Shown: positions 16,669 to 26,644 of the stretch, piece by piece
Layout: every line of letters begins with the position of its first letter
Position numbering within the stretch: the stretch's first letter is position 1
Notes under the pieces: generated by a model
What the model was told of the DNA's origin: nothing
Seen by the model: only the letters and a program-made list of their open reading frames with translations
Database searches by the model: none
Position numbers and translations under genes: made by a program
DNA from: an uncultured Burkholderiales bacterium
Lineage (GTDB): Bacteria; Pseudomonadota; Gammaproteobacteria; Burkholderiales; Burkholderiaceae_C
DNA: 64,000 nt
Direction of reading: 5' to 3'
Assembly (NCBI GenBank): GCA_903838355.1
Contig: CAILYC010000059.1
Span: 117,146 to 181,145, forward strand

Positions 16669-17349
16669 ATGCCACAAGAATATGTACAGACCCAAGCAAC
16701 GCCAGACCTGGTGCTCTACACCTTTCGACGTTGTCCCTACGCCATGCGCGCACGCCTGGCCTTGAGGTCAAGTGGTTTTGCCTATGAAACCCGGGAAATT
16801 GAACTCAAACACAAACCCCAGCACCTGCTCACCCTCTCGCCCAAAGGCACGGTCCCGGTTCTGTGGGTCAAGACACCCAGCGGGGTGTCGGTCATCGATG
16901 AGAGTTTTTCGATCATGCGTTGGTGTTTGTCGCAACGAGACCCCCAGTCTTGGTGGGCTTGTCTGGATGACCCAAAAATTCAGGGATTGAAACTCATTGA
17001 ACAAAACGACGGGGTTTTTAAGCAGCATCTGGACCGCTACAAATACCCATCTCGGTTTGGTTTGAGCAGTGGACTGGAACACCGCGAGCAGGGCGCAAAA
17101 TTTTTGCACGAACTTCAAAAACGACTGCGCGATCATGCCTTTTTATCGGGCGAGCATTGGGGGGTGCTCGACGCTGCCATTGCACCCTTTGTGCGGCAAT
17201 TCGCCCACACCGACCCCGCCTGGTTCTTCGTTCAAGTTTGGCCAGAGCTTGGTGCTTGGTTGCGTTCATTTGAAGCTTCTGCTGATTTTTTGGCGGTGAT
17301 GCAAAAGCACCCGGTTTGGCAAGAAGGCAAGCCACAAGCGCTCAGCTGA
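16669..17349 (+). CDS. glutathione S-transferase family protein
   Basis: 226 residues. A thioredoxin-like GST N-terminal domain starts with DLVLYTFRRCPYAMRARLAL; the CPYAMRAR motif with C22 is typical of a bacterial group with possible Cys-type (omega/beta-like) glutathione chemistry. It continues with HLLTLSPKGTVPVLWV (cis-Pro before VPV) and SIMRWC. The helical C-terminal domain follows (WGVLDAAIAPFVRQFAHTD). The substrate is unknown. It stands alone between queF and the DUF167 gene, on which it converges. Confidence 0.85.
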   Translation: MPQEYVQTQATPDLVLYTFRRCPYAMRARLALRSSGFAYETREIELKHKPQHLLTLSPKGTVPVLWVKTPSGVSVIDESFSIMRWCLSQRDPQSWWACLDDPKIQGLKLIEQNDGVFKQHLDRYKYPSRFGLSSGLEHREQGAKFLHELQKRLRDHAFLSGEHWGVLDAAIAPFVRQFAHTDPAWFFVQVWPELGAWLRSFEASADFLAVMQKHPVWQEGKPQALS

Positions 17350-17367
17350 GAAAGCGGTTGACTGGGG

Positions 17368-17697
17368 TCACGGGCTGGTTTTTTTGTCGCTCGCCCTGTC
17401 AATCATGGGCGGGAGTTTTTTGGGGTTGTGAATTCTGAGTTGTTTGTGAATGCTTGTTCGTCCAAATACAACTTCGATATCTTTGATTCTGACGTCAAAA
17501 ATAGTGGCCAAAAAAGCCACCATGAAGTCGGTGGCGCGGCCATTGACGGGGCTGGCGCTCACGCTGATTTTGAGTTGATTCGCGAGGGGTTTGCCGATGG
17601 CGGTTTTTTTTGCAGCTGGGGTGCCCAAGACATTCAGAATCAGGGTCGTGTCTTCCCATTGATAAAATTCATGTCGCAGGCGTCGGCAGGTGCTCAT
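17368..17697 (-). CDS. DUF167 (YggU) family protein
   Basis: 109 residues from the ATG at 17697. The DUF167 core is clear: LILNVLGTPAAKKTAIG, LKISVSASPVNGRATDFMVAFLA, and VVFGRTSIHKQLRI, which match the family pattern of a short alpha/beta protein of unknown function. A longer frame to 17901 exists but its first 68 residues look non-coding. It converges on the GST gene. No function should be inferred beyond the family name. Confidence 0.82.
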   Translation of the reverse strand: MSTCRRLRHEFYQWEDTTLILNVLGTPAAKKTAIGKPLANQLKISVSASPVNGRATDFMVAFLATIFDVRIKDIEVVFGRTSIHKQLRIHNPKKLPPMIDRASDKKTSP

Positions 17698-17998
17698 GAT
17701 GAATAAATATGCAGTCTCAGTTCGAGCTTGGGTGAGACATGAATTGGATCTTTTTGCGACTTTTTTCTTGGGTCCATTGAGCCTGATGGAGCGCATTGAT
17801 GGATTTTTTGAGTTGGGCTCATCGAATGTTGAGTGGGTTAACCCTTCGGGCAAGTTCTTTGAATTTTGGATCAAGTTTACTCTTGTATTCCTTGTCACCA
17901 ATCATTTTTTCAACCGTCCACCATTATTCACAAAGCCGCTGGGTCGTACCTTGATGAGGCGAAGGTGGGGAGGCATTAAGGCTTAAAATCACCATGGC
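17698..17998. other. intergenic region before the porin gene
   Basis: About 300 bases, AT-richer than the flanks. Frames on both strands are open through it but show no recognisable protein. It likely holds the divergent promoters of the DUF167 gene and the porin. Nothing else was recognised. Confidence 0.5.
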
Positions 17999-19456
17999 AT
18001 GAAAATAAATCTCAAGAAATCAAACCCCCCATTTTGTTGGGCCTCGCTTTTTTGGGTCAGCACTTGGTTGTTGTTGGTGCTCAATGTGGATCCTGCTCGT
18101 GCGCAAAACACCGAACCCGTGCTGGGCAGTCTCTTTGCCGAGGCTCAGCCCGCACCCATTTGTTGTGGTCCCGCCCTAGTGGACCCCGAAAGCAACGTGT
18201 GGCAACGTGAAGACTCCACGGCCAAATACCAAAGCACTTACAACTGGCAGATGCATCGCCGCTTCGGTGCCTCTTACTCAGGTCCCAACAGTGTGCAAGC
18301 CGGCGGGGAAAACATGTTCACCTTTTCGACCACAGCCCATTGGGGTAGGCGGGTTTGGGATGGGGGCGAGTTGTATTTCGACCCTGAGGTGGTCTCAGGC
18401 GTGCCGTTTTCCAGTAATTTGGTGGGCCTGGGGGGCTTTACCAATGGCGAAATCACCCGTGCATCGGGCTCGCAGCTCTTGCCCTATGTGCAGCGCTTGT
18501 TCTTGCGTCAAACCTGGGGCCGTGGCGGCGGGAGTGAGCCGGTGGCATCTGATTTCAATCAAATGGCCGGCGTACAAGACAAGAATCGCTGGGTCCTCAC
18601 CGTGGGCAACTTCTCGACCCTGGATGTGTTTGATGACAACGCCTATGCCAAAGACCCGCGCACCCAATTCATGAATTGGGGCAATTGGACCTATGCGGCC
18701 TATGACTATGCCGCCGATGCACGCGGTTATGGCTGGGGTGCTGCTTTGGAGTGGTACCAAGGGGATTGGACCTTGAGAGCAGCCCGCATGACCGGTCCAA
18801 AAGTGCCCAATGGTTTGGCCGTCGACTTTAACTTGCTCAAGCATTATGGGGACCAAATTGAGCTCGAACATGCCCACCAATGGTGGGGCAAACAAGGGCG
18901 GGTTCGGCTCTTGGCTTGGCATGACCGGGCCGTGCTCGCCAGCTTTAGCGATGCCACCGCCTACCTTCAGTCCCACCCTGGTGTGGACCCCGAGACCATT
19001 TTGAATGTTCGTGGCACTGAAAAAAATAAAACCGGTTTGGGCCTCAACCTCGAGCAAGCCTTGCCTTGGAATTTGGGCTATTTCCTTCGTGTGATGGCCA
19101 CGGATGGCAGGACAGAGACTTATGCCTTCACGGAAGTGGACAACTCCTTGTCCTCAGGGCTCTTGGGCACGGGCGAGTCTTGGGGGCGCTCCCAAGACCG
19201 TGTGGGTGTTTCATGGATGGTCAATGGTTTGTCGGCGCAGCGCAAAGCCTATTTGAAAGCAGGGGGTATCTCTTTTTTCATTGGCGACGGTGCCTTGAAT
19301 TACCAGACGGAAAATATTGTTGAGGGCTTTTACAGTTGGGGCATCACCCCAGCACTTTGGTTCACCCTGGATTACCAACGCATCCAAAACCCTGCCTACA
19401 ACGCCTCGCGTGGCCCCATCGATGTGCTCGCGTTTCGCTGGCATGTGGAGATCTGA
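17999..19456 (+). CDS. OprB-family carbohydrate-selective porin
   Basis: A 485-residue outer-membrane beta-barrel. The signal peptide has a hydrophobic core (WASLFWVSTWLLLVLNV) ending ARAQN. The mature part is rich in aromatic and Gly residues with alternating strands and contains the OprB-like segments VGNFSTLDVFDDNAYAKDPR and FMNWGNWTYAAYDYAAD. The barrel ends YQRIQNPAYNASRGP...FRWHVEI, with a C-terminal hydrophobic residue after a strand. OprB-type porins pass sugars in Pseudomonas; the substrate here is not known, and no sugar transporter is adjacent. The gene stands alone. Confidence 0.85.
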   Translation: MKINLKKSNPPFCWASLFWVSTWLLLVLNVDPARAQNTEPVLGSLFAEAQPAPICCGPALVDPESNVWQREDSTAKYQSTYNWQMHRRFGASYSGPNSVQAGGENMFTFSTTAHWGRRVWDGGELYFDPEVVSGVPFSSNLVGLGGFTNGEITRASGSQLLPYVQRLFLRQTWGRGGGSEPVASDFNQMAGVQDKNRWVLTVGNFSTLDVFDDNAYAKDPRTQFMNWGNWTYAAYDYAADARGYGWGAALEWYQGDWTLRAARMTGPKVPNGLAVDFNLLKHYGDQIELEHAHQWWGKQGRVRLLAWHDRAVLASFSDATAYLQSHPGVDPETILNVRGTEKNKTGLGLNLEQALPWNLGYFLRVMATDGRTETYAFTEVDNSLSSGLLGTGESWGRSQDRVGVSWMVNGLSAQRKAYLKAGGISFFIGDGALNYQTENIVEGFYSWGITPALWFTLDYQRIQNPAYNASRGPIDVLAFRWHVEI

Positions 19457-19480
19457 GTTGCCGCTTGGGCGAACGCTGCA

Positions 19481-21214
19481 TCAGTCAAACAACTTGAATT
19501 GATCGCCCTGGATTGTGCTGCCTGCAGGGGCGCCAGTGCTTGAGAGCTCAGCATCTTCCAGCGCTGAGGGGTCCGTTGAGGTTGCAGCTGCTGGGATTTT
19601 GCTCAATGTGCTGGCCCGCACACCCAAGAGTCGCAACTTGTATTCAAAGTTCACGCGCTTCAAGGCCTGAGCGGCGATGAGGCGAATGGCCTTGGCGTTT
19701 TGGACAGGTTCAGCCACCGTGAGGTCTCGAGTCAGGGTTTTGAAATTGTCAAATTTGACTTTGATGCCGATGGTTTTGCTGGCATAGGACTGCTTGACCA
19801 AGGCCTGGCTCAGCTGCTCACACAAGCGTGTGAAAATCTCTCCCAACTGAGCCTTGTCATCGCGCACATGCAAGTCTCTTGAAAACGTGGTTTCTTTGCT
19901 GATGGAGACGGGCTCACTGTGGGGCTCCACGGCAGAATCGTCGATGCCTCGGGCACTTTGGTACAGCCATTGTCCATATTTTTTACCGAATTGAACCATC
20001 AAATGGTCCAAGGGCTCGCGCACCAAGTCTCCCAATGTGTGGATGCCCAAAAGCTTCAAGCGCTCATTGGCTTTGGGGCCAATGCCATTGAGTTTTTTGC
20101 ACGGTAAAGGCGCGAGCACCGCGGCGACGTCCTCTTGTAAAACCACCGATATGCCATTGGGTTTGTTGAATTCACTGGCCAATTTGGCCAGCAATTTATT
20201 GGGTGCCACACCTATGGAGCAGGTGAGCCCGGTGGCTTGGAAGATGGTTTTTTGCAGTAGTCGAGCGGTGACCCGTCCGCCCTCGCGTTGACCGCCCGGG
20301 ACAGAGCTTAAATCCAGGTAAATTTCATCCACACCGCGGTTTTCCATGATGGGGCAGATGTCTTGGGCAATGTCCTTGAAGCGAGACGAATAGTATCGGT
20401 ATTGCTCAAAGTCCATGGGCAGCACAATGGCGTGGGGGCACAGTTGCGCGGCTTTCATCATGCCCATGGCCGAACCTACCCCAAAGGCTCGGGCGGCATA
20501 GGTGGCTGTGGTGATCACCCCTCGCCCTTTGTAGCTTGAGAGTCTGGGGAAGTTGTCGATCGGGGTGTTGGCGTCCCAGGGGCTGGCCATGAAGTTTGGG
20601 GCGAGCGCGGGCCATGGGTCTTCTGGCACTGTCCAAGTCTGGGCTTGGCGACCATTCTCAGTCTCATTGCTAAATTCATCGGCAAATTCTGTGCTCATCT
20701 CGCTGGCAAACTCATCAATTCCTTCGCCCTGATGTGTTGTGCTTTTGTGCGCCTGCTCAGGCAGCGCGCTGGCCTCATTGCCCTCATTGCCCTCAATGCC
20801 CTCCATGGATCCGGGGGTGCTTTGTTGAACCCGCGAGCCGCCGATCACCACAGGCAGGCCCTTGAGTTGGGGGTAGCGAAGCAACTCCACGGACGCAAAA
20901 AAAGCATCCATGTCCAAGTGGGCAATGCGGCGAACCTTGTTGGTCTGGGTCGGGGGCGGGGGCGGTTTGGGGTGAGCCAAGTGATCCGAGTTAGCCGAGT
21001 GAGCCGCATCGAGCGCGGCTTGCGGCAAGGTCTCAACATGGGACTCCTGGTGGGTGGGCGGCGTGTCGCTCAGGGCTTGGGACTGAGTCAGGGACTTATC
21101 GTGGATCCCTTCAGAGAGATGGGTCGCGCCCCGTGAGAGGTCTGGAAAACCAAACACCGAATCCAAACTGGCCGTCAAAGCGCCATCGGTCTTCTTGGGG
21201 GGGGGTGCAGTCAT
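19481..21214 (-). CDS. dinB: DNA polymerase IV (Y family) with long N-terminal extension and palm insertion
   Basis: A translesion DNA polymerase. Catalytic residues are D101 in HLDMDAFFASVE (steric-gate Phe kept) and D297/E298 in NRGVDEIYLDL. The thumb (SIGVAPNKLLAKLASEFNKPNG, CKKLNGIGPKANERLKLLGI) and little finger follow. At 577 residues it is far longer than the E. coli enzyme (351): about 94 low-complexity residues precede the catalytic core, and about 100 more (residues 127-228, rich in Glu, Ser, Asn, Pro) interrupt the segment between PVVIGGSR and GRGVITTATYAARAFGVGSAM. The last residues QGDQFKLFD resemble a beta-clamp binding peptide. It is followed by the converging porin and preceded by lldD. 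Confidence 0.93.
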   Translation of the reverse strand: MTAPPPKKTDGALTASLDSVFGFPDLSRGATHLSEGIHDKSLTQSQALSDTPPTHQESHVETLPQAALDAAHSANSDHLAHPKPPPPPTQTNKVRRIAHLDMDAFFASVELLRYPQLKGLPVVIGGSRVQQSTPGSMEGIEGNEGNEASALPEQAHKSTTHQGEGIDEFASEMSTEFADEFSNETENGRQAQTWTVPEDPWPALAPNFMASPWDANTPIDNFPRLSSYKGRGVITTATYAARAFGVGSAMGMMKAAQLCPHAIVLPMDFEQYRYYSSRFKDIAQDICPIMENRGVDEIYLDLSSVPGGQREGGRVTARLLQKTIFQATGLTCSIGVAPNKLLAKLASEFNKPNGISVVLQEDVAAVLAPLPCKKLNGIGPKANERLKLLGIHTLGDLVREPLDHLMVQFGKKYGQWLYQSARGIDDSAVEPHSEPVSISKETTFSRDLHVRDDKAQLGEIFTRLCEQLSQALVKQSYASKTIGIKVKFDNFKTLTRDLTVAEPVQNAKAIRLIAAQALKRVNFEYKLRLLGVRASTLSKIPAAATSTDPSALEDAELSSTGAPAGSTIQGDQFKLFD

Positions 21215-21317
21215 GTCAATTCAACCCATTCCAAGGGTCCTTGCTAAGCACACGGGACGCTGCCTTGCTGCTCAATGCAATGGGGTTTGAGATATCGAGT
21301 GAGGCATTGACGAAGAA

Positions 21318-22478
21318 TCAAATCCAAGGCGCAAAGCTGCCCGGCAAGATCACCGATGGGTCGATGTCCTTGACAGCCGTGCGTCCACAAAACGCCATGC
21401 TCAAATCGAGTTCATTGTGAATGATTTCGAGCGCCTTGGTAACGCCCTCTTCGCCCATGGCGCCCAGGCCATAAAGCATCGAGCGGCCGATGTAGGTGCC
21501 TTTCGCGCCCAGGGCCAAGGCTTTCAACACATCTTGGCCAGAGCGGATGCCGCCATCCATGTGCACTTCAATGTCTTGGCCCACGGCTTGAACAATTTTC
21601 GGCAGTGCGCGAATGCTCGACTCCGCGCCATCGAGTTGCCGTCCCCCATGGTTGGAGACGATGAGCGCATTGGCGCCTGAGTCCACCGCGTGTCGAGCGT
21701 CTTCAGCGTCTTGAATGCCTTTGAGAATCAGGGGCCCATTCCAGCGCTCTTTGACCCATTGCACGTCGTCCCAGTTGAGTGAGGGATCAAATTGTTGGGC
21801 CGTCCAAGACGACAAGGACCCCATGTCCGAGACTCCTTTGACGTGACCCACGATGTTGCCAAACTGACGCCGGTGAGTGCCGAGCATCCCTAGACACCAT
21901 CTGGGCTTGGTCATGAGATTGAGAAGATTGGCCAAGGTGGGTTTGGGTGGAGCGCTCAAGCCATTTTTAATGTCCTTGTGGCGTTGTCCCAAAATTTGCA
22001 AGTCCAAGGTGAGCACCAAGGCTGAGCAGCGTGCGGCTTTGGCGCGTTCGATCAAATCGGCAATGAAGACGCGGTCTTTCATCATGTAGAGTTGAAACCA
22101 AAATGGGTGACCCTGGGTTTCTTGAGCTACGTCTTCAATGGAGCAGATGCTCATGGTCGAGAGCGTGAAGGGGATGCCGAATTTTCGGGCACTTTTGGCC
22201 GCCAAAATCTCCCCGTCGGCATGTTGCATACCGGTCAATCCTGTGGGCGCAATGGCCACTGGCATTTTGACGGGTTGTCCGAGCATCTGACTCTCGGTCG
22301 AGCGCGTGGCAATGTTGACGGCCACGCGCTGGCGAAATTTGATCTGACTCAAATCACTTTCATTGGCACGGTAGGTGCCCTCGGTCCAGGAGCCTGAATC
22401 GGCATAGTCATAAAACATGCGCGGCACGCGACGCTGGGCCAAGACCCTGAGGTCCTCAATGTTGGTGATCACGGTCAT
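21318..22478 (-). CDS. lldD: FMN-dependent alpha-hydroxy-acid dehydrogenase (L-lactate dehydrogenase type)
   Basis: A 386-residue TIM-barrel FMN enzyme that oxidises L-2-hydroxy acids, most likely L-lactate. The N-terminal RRVPRMFYDYADSGSW, the FMN site MPVAIAPTGLTGMQHADGE, the catalytic His in VSNHGGRQLDGAESS and the phosphate loop HMDGGIRSGQDVLKALALGAKG are intact. The start at 22478 precedes VITNIEDLRVLAQRRVP. No lactate permease or LldR regulator is adjacent, so substrate assignment rests on family resemblance. It lies between dinB and argH, all on the minus strand. Confidence 0.85.
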   Translation of the reverse strand: MTVITNIEDLRVLAQRRVPRMFYDYADSGSWTEGTYRANESDLSQIKFRQRVAVNIATRSTESQMLGQPVKMPVAIAPTGLTGMQHADGEILAAKSARKFGIPFTLSTMSICSIEDVAQETQGHPFWFQLYMMKDRVFIADLIERAKAARCSALVLTLDLQILGQRHKDIKNGLSAPPKPTLANLLNLMTKPRWCLGMLGTHRRQFGNIVGHVKGVSDMGSLSSWTAQQFDPSLNWDDVQWVKERWNGPLILKGIQDAEDARHAVDSGANALIVSNHGGRQLDGAESSIRALPKIVQAVGQDIEVHMDGGIRSGQDVLKALALGAKGTYIGRSMLYGLGAMGEEGVTKALEIIHNELDLSMAFCGRTAVKDIDPSVILPGSFAPWI

Positions 22479-22537
22479 GGTGTGGGTCCTTGAAATGGAG
22501 GGGCCGCGCTTTGGCCAAATTGGACTGGGCCCGGGCC

Positions 22538-24010
22538 TTAGAAGTCTCTCGCCTTGGCCGCTTCAAGGCGTGCCAAGTGACGTTGAACCTGGGCTTGGAC
22601 CTGGACTGGCGCGGTACCCCCCAGTGTAGACCTGGCATTCATCGAGCCCAAGAGGCTTAAAACTTGGTACACATCCTCTTGGATTTCGGGGTGAAAGCCC
22701 TGCAGTTGCGCCAGGCTCATGGCGCTTAAATCGACGCCGCTCTCCATGGCTGCCTTGACCGCCTTGGCCACGGTGTCGTGCGCATCGCGAAAGGGTAAAC
22801 CCTTTTTGACCAAATAATCGGCCAAATCGGTGGCGGTGGCATAACCCTTGGCCGCGGCATGTTCCATGGCCTGGGGCCTGACACGCAAGGCTCCAGAGTG
22901 GACGCCAGTTTGGGCGTCTTTTTGTCCGCCAATCATCTGCGCGAAAATTCGCAAAGTTCCACTGAGCGTGTCCACGGTATCAAACAAGGGCTCTTTGTCC
23001 TCTTGGTTGTCTTTGTTGTAAGCCAACGGCTGCCCCTTCATCAAGGTGAGCAGTCCCATCAAGTGGCCCACCACCCGGGCAGTTTTGCCGCGAGCGAGTT
23101 CGGGTACATCGGGGTTTTTCTTTTGCGGCATGATGGAGCTGCCGGTGGTAAAGCGGTCGGCGATTTGAATGAAGCCGAAATTTTGACTCATCCAAAGAAT
23201 GAGCTCCTCGCTTAGGCGGCTCACGTGCACCATCACCAAGCTCGCCGCGGCGGTGAACTCGATGGCAAAGTCTCGGTCACTCACCGCATCGAGACTGTTT
23301 TGACAAACCTGAGGGCGACCTTGGGCGTCCACCATCCCGAGCCGCTTTGCCACCGCCTCGCGGTCCAGGGGGTAGCTCGTGCCAGCGAGTGCTGCGGCAC
23401 CCAAGGGCAGCGTGTTGGTGCGCGCTTTCACCTCTTGCATGCGTTGGGTGTCACGGTGAAACATCTCCACATAGGCCAACAAATGGTGGGCAAAACTCAC
23501 CGGTTGGGCCACTTGCAAGTGGGTAAAACCCGGCATGATGGTGTGCACATGGTCTTGGGCCACACGCACCAAGGCGTATTGCAAGCTCTCCAGGAGCACC
23601 ACAATGAGATCAATCTCTTGCCTGAGCCACAGACGGATATCGGTGGCGACTTGGTCGTTTCGGCTCCTGCCCGTGTGCAGCCGCTTGCCCGCATCCCCAA
23701 TCAATTGGGTGAGTCTGGCTTCAATGTTGAGGTGCACATCTTCGAGTTCGAGCTTCCATTGAAATTGACCGCTTTCGATTTCCTGGGTGATTTGTCCCAT
23801 GCCGCGTTCGATCGACGCCAAATCCTCGGCCGACAAAATGCTTTGGCTGCACAGCATCTCGGCGTGGGCCAAGGAGCCTTGGATGTCAACCCGCCACAGG
23901 CGCTGGTCAAACATCACACTGGCGGTATAGCGTTGGACGAGTTCGCTCATGGGTTCGCTAAAGAGCTGAGACCAGGCTTGGGACTTTTGATCAAGGGGAT
24001 TGGTAGACAT
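22538..24010 (-). CDS. argH: argininosuccinate lyase
   Basis: Cleaves argininosuccinate into arginine and fumarate, the last step of arginine synthesis. 490 residues. The fumarase/aspartase superfamily signature [15 protein letters not shown] carries the catalytic-loop Ser; [13 protein letters not shown] and [15 protein letters not shown] supply the other active-site strands. Residues 4-30 ([19 protein letters not shown]) form a short extension before the conserved [11 protein letters not shown]. Divergent from the flavoprotein reductase gene. Confidence 0.97.
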   Translation of the reverse strand: MSTNPLDQKSQAWSQLFSEPMSELVQRYTASVMFDQRLWRVDIQGSLAHAEMLCSQSILSAEDLASIERGMGQITQEIESGQFQWKLELEDVHLNIEARLTQLIGDAGKRLHTGRSRNDQVATDIRLWLRQEIDLIVVLLESLQYALVRVAQDHVHTIMPGFTHLQVAQPVSFAHHLLAYVEMFHRDTQRMQEVKARTNTLPLGAAALAGTSYPLDREAVAKRLGMVDAQGRPQVCQNSLDAVSDRDFAIEFTAAASLVMVHVSRLSEELILWMSQNFGFIQIADRFTTGSSIMPQKKNPDVPELARGKTARVVGHLMGLLTLMKGQPLAYNKDNQEDKEPLFDTVDTLSGTLRIFAQMIGGQKDAQTGVHSGALRVRPQAMEHAAAKGYATATDLADYLVKKGLPFRDAHDTVAKAVKAAMESGVDLSAMSLAQLQGFHPEIQEDVYQVLSLLGSMNARSTLGGTAPVQVQAQVQRHLARLEAAKARDF

Positions 24011-24183
24011 AAGTTGGTTATTTTATTACCGGGGCGCTCTGCTCACGGACGCATTCACCATTTAAATGGGCGTTTGGCTCCTGAATCAGGGCTTGCTCAC
24101 CTTGTTGGCGCGTCAAAAACACCAAAACCACCCATTTGAGGACTTTTTGATACAGAAAAGACCTAAAATGCCATGAATGACTG

Positions 24184-24234
24184 GGGTTTACCAGACATGT
24201 ATGGATTCGGGTTTACCAGAAATCCAACTATAAA
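24184..24234 (+). promoter_or_regulatory. direct repeats and -10 box upstream of the flavoprotein reductase
   Basis: Two exact copies of GGGTTTACCAGA (24184-24195 and 24209-24220) lie 25 bases apart, start to start. A -10-like TATAAA (24229-24234) follows nine bases after the second copy, and a weak TTCGGG overlaps that copy at -35. The layout suggests an activator or repressor site acting on the gene at 24260. Inference from repeats and spacing. Confidence 0.45.
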
Positions 24235-24259
24235 AATGATGACAATGAGACTTTAAAAC

Positions 24260-25507
24260 ATGAGTTCAAATTCGATTGTGATCGTGGGTGGTGGGCATGC
24301 AGGGGCACAACTGTGTGCCTCCTTGGCCGAGTTGGGTCAAGGCTCACGCATCCACTTGGTGTGCGAAGAACCCGTGCTGCCTTACCAGCGCCCCCCCTTG
24401 TCCAAAGCATTTTTTAAGAAAGCGGATGAAGCCGTTCAGTCTATTCGTGCCGCCACTTGGTATGAGCAGCAAGGCATTGAGGTGCATTTGGGCGATCCCG
24501 TCAAAAGCATCGATCCTGAAAAACAAACCGTTCATTTGTCGTCTGGCAAGAGCTTGGCCTATGGCCAACTGGTGCTTGCCACGGGAACGCGGGCGCGGCA
24601 GTTGCCCAGTTTGCCCACCAATTTGGACAATGTCTACACCTTGCGCACCGCCCATGACGCGACCCAATTGAGGACCTCGCTCGAAAGCGTTGAGCGAGTG
24701 ACCTTCATTGGCGGGGGCTTCATTGGTTTGGAGTTGGCAGCGACCCTTCAATCCCTGGGCAAGCAAGTGACCGTGCTCGAGTCCCAAACTCGTTTGCTCT
24801 CCAGGGCCGTCTCGCCGCAATTGTCTGCTCATGTGCTTGGTATCCACCAAGCGGCGGGTTTGGACGTGCGCTTGGATTCTCAAATCAAGGGCTTTGCCTT
24901 TGAGTCGCACCGCGTGACGCACATTGAACTCGCCAGCGAGACGTTGGCCGTCGAGTGTGTTCTTTTGGGTATCGGGGCTGAGCCCGAGGATGCCTTGGCG
25001 CGGCAAATTGGACTGCGTTGTGATCATGGCATCTTGGTCGACGCGCAAATGAAAACCTCCAATCCCCACATCTGGGCAGTGGGAGACTGTTCGCGTTTTC
25101 CATGGACCCCAGAGCTCCCCAGCCTGCGCTTGGAGTCGGTTCAAAACGCCAACGACCAAGCCCGCACAGCGGCGCAAAGCCTCATGGGTCAAACGGTGAG
25201 CTACCAGCCGATGCCATGGTTTTGGTCTGAGCAGGGCAGCATGCGTTTGCAAATGGTGGGTTTGATGCCCGCCCAGGCCCAGACCCAGGCCGTGCACCGT
25301 CCATTCAGCCCGCCCACTCAGACCTCGGTGAGCGATGTTGCTGCATTCTCATTGTTCCATTACCTAGGCGAGCGGCTGCTTTGCGTGGAAAGTGTCAACG
25401 CGCCCATGGAGCACATGATGGCGCGCAAAATCCTGGAGCAAGGATTGAGCCCTTCTCCCGCTGCCGTGGCCGACACAGCCTCACCGCTCAAGAACTTGCT
25501 GGCCTGA
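24260..25507 (+). CDS. FAD-dependent ferredoxin-reductase-type pyridine nucleotide-disulfide oxidoreductase
   Basis: 415 residues. The N-terminal FAD site IVIVGGGHAGAQLCASLAEL, the NAD(P) site VTFIGGGFIGLELAATL and the FAD-closing motif IWAVGDCSRF are clear, and there is no CxxxxC redox disulfide. This is the layout of rhodocoxin/putidaredoxin reductase-type enzymes, which pass electrons from NADH to a 2Fe-2S ferredoxin. No ferredoxin or P450/oxygenase gene is adjacent, so the partner is unknown. The repeat pair just upstream suggests dedicated control. Divergent from argH; hemC follows after about 80 bases. Confidence 0.87.
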   Translation: MSSNSIVIVGGGHAGAQLCASLAELGQGSRIHLVCEEPVLPYQRPPLSKAFFKKADEAVQSIRAATWYEQQGIEVHLGDPVKSIDPEKQTVHLSSGKSLAYGQLVLATGTRARQLPSLPTNLDNVYTLRTAHDATQLRTSLESVERVTFIGGGFIGLELAATLQSLGKQVTVLESQTRLLSRAVSPQLSAHVLGIHQAAGLDVRLDSQIKGFAFESHRVTHIELASETLAVECVLLGIGAEPEDALARQIGLRCDHGILVDAQMKTSNPHIWAVGDCSRFPWTPELPSLRLESVQNANDQARTAAQSLMGQTVSYQPMPWFWSEQGSMRLQMVGLMPAQAQTQAVHRPFSPPTQTSVSDVAAFSLFHYLGERLLCVESVNAPMEHMMARKILEQGLSPSPAAVADTASPLKNLLA

Positions 25508-25586
25508 GGTTAGTCTGGATAGGCATTTTGAATCAGCGTGCTAGCATGGGTGTTTGTATCATTTTCAATATTTTCAGGTGCCTCGT

Positions 25587-26510
25587 GTGAAACCTTTGAA
25601 CATCATCATTGCAACCCGAGAGAGTCGCTTGGCCATGTGGCAAGCCCAACACGTTCAGGCTTTGTTAATACAAGGTGGTGCACAGGTGTCCCTTTTGGGG
25701 ATGACGACCCAAGGGGACCAAATTTTGGACCGCTCCTTGAGCAAAGTGGGTGGCAAAGGACTTTTCGTCAAAGAGTTGGAGGTCGCCCTCGAGTCGGGTG
25801 CTGCGGACTTGGCGGTTCACTCACTCAAAGATGTTCCCATGGATTTGCCCCAGGGTTTTTCCCTCGCGTGTGTGATGGAGCGTGAAGACCCCAGAGACGC
25901 TTGGGTGTCGCCCCATTGGGCGAGCTTGCAAGACCTCCCCAAGGGTGCGGTGGTCGGGACCTCGAGTCTTAGACGCACCGTTTTGCTCAAAGCCTTGCGT
26001 CCCGATTTGGTCATTGAGCCGCTTCGTGGCAACTTGGACACGCGACTCAAAAAACTGGACGCTGGCCAATACGCCGGCATTGTGCTGGCGGCTGCGGGTC
26101 TTAAAAGGCTTGGACTTCAAGAGCGCATTCGCCGTGTCTTTGAGGTTGATGAAATGCTGCCCGCTCCGGGTCAAGGCGCTTTGGGCTTGGAGGCGATGCA
26201 ACACCGCGAGGATGTGATTGAGGCCATGGGTGCCTTGTCACACCAAAGCACCTGGCTGGCGGTCAGTGCGGAGCGGGCGGTGAGTCGGGCAATGGGTGGG
26301 AGTTGCTCCATGCCACTGGCCGCTCACGCCACCATGCAGGGGGAATACTTGACGCTTCATGCGGCTTGGGGTGACTTGGAAGTCCCGGGACGTATCTTGC
26401 GCGCGCACACCACCCAAGAAGTGGCCGACATCGAGGCGGCGCAAAAGTTGGGCACCTGGGTGGCCCAGCAACTGATCGATCAAGGTGCCCAACACCAGGC
26501 CTTGGCCTAG
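25587..26510 (+). CDS. hemC: porphobilinogen deaminase (hydroxymethylbilane synthase)
   Basis: Polymerises four porphobilinogens into hydroxymethylbilane. 307 residues from the GTG at 25587, with AGGTG a few bases upstream; the frame is open to a TTG at 25554, but the extra residues are not conserved. The typical start [54 protein letters not shown] and the dipyrromethane-binding Cys in [12 protein letters not shown] are present. First of the haem gene run with hemD, hemX and hemY. Confidence 0.96.
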   Translation: MKPLNIIIATRESRLAMWQAQHVQALLIQGGAQVSLLGMTTQGDQILDRSLSKVGGKGLFVKELEVALESGAADLAVHSLKDVPMDLPQGFSLACVMEREDPRDAWVSPHWASLQDLPKGAVVGTSSLRRTVLLKALRPDLVIEPLRGNLDTRLKKLDAGQYAGIVLAAAGLKRLGLQERIRRVFEVDEMLPAPGQGALGLEAMQHREDVIEAMGALSHQSTWLAVSAERAVSRAMGGSCSMPLAAHATMQGEYLTLHAAWGDLEVPGRILRAHTTQEVADIEAAQKLGTWVAQQLIDQGAQHQALA

Positions 26511-26644
26511 TGCCAGGACGGGCGTGTCCATCAATGACCGCAACGAATGCAAATAATGCACCGATTGCCCCCATTGCAAGATTAGCCTGTGAAGTCTCTC
26601 CATACCAGCACCCCTAGAGCGCTCGCACGTCCCTCCACCCATTG

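Noticed and set aside
17690..17986. 98-residue frame overlapping the DUF167 upstream region
   Set aside because: No recognisable domain; the opposite strand frame is also open, typical of non-coding sequence.
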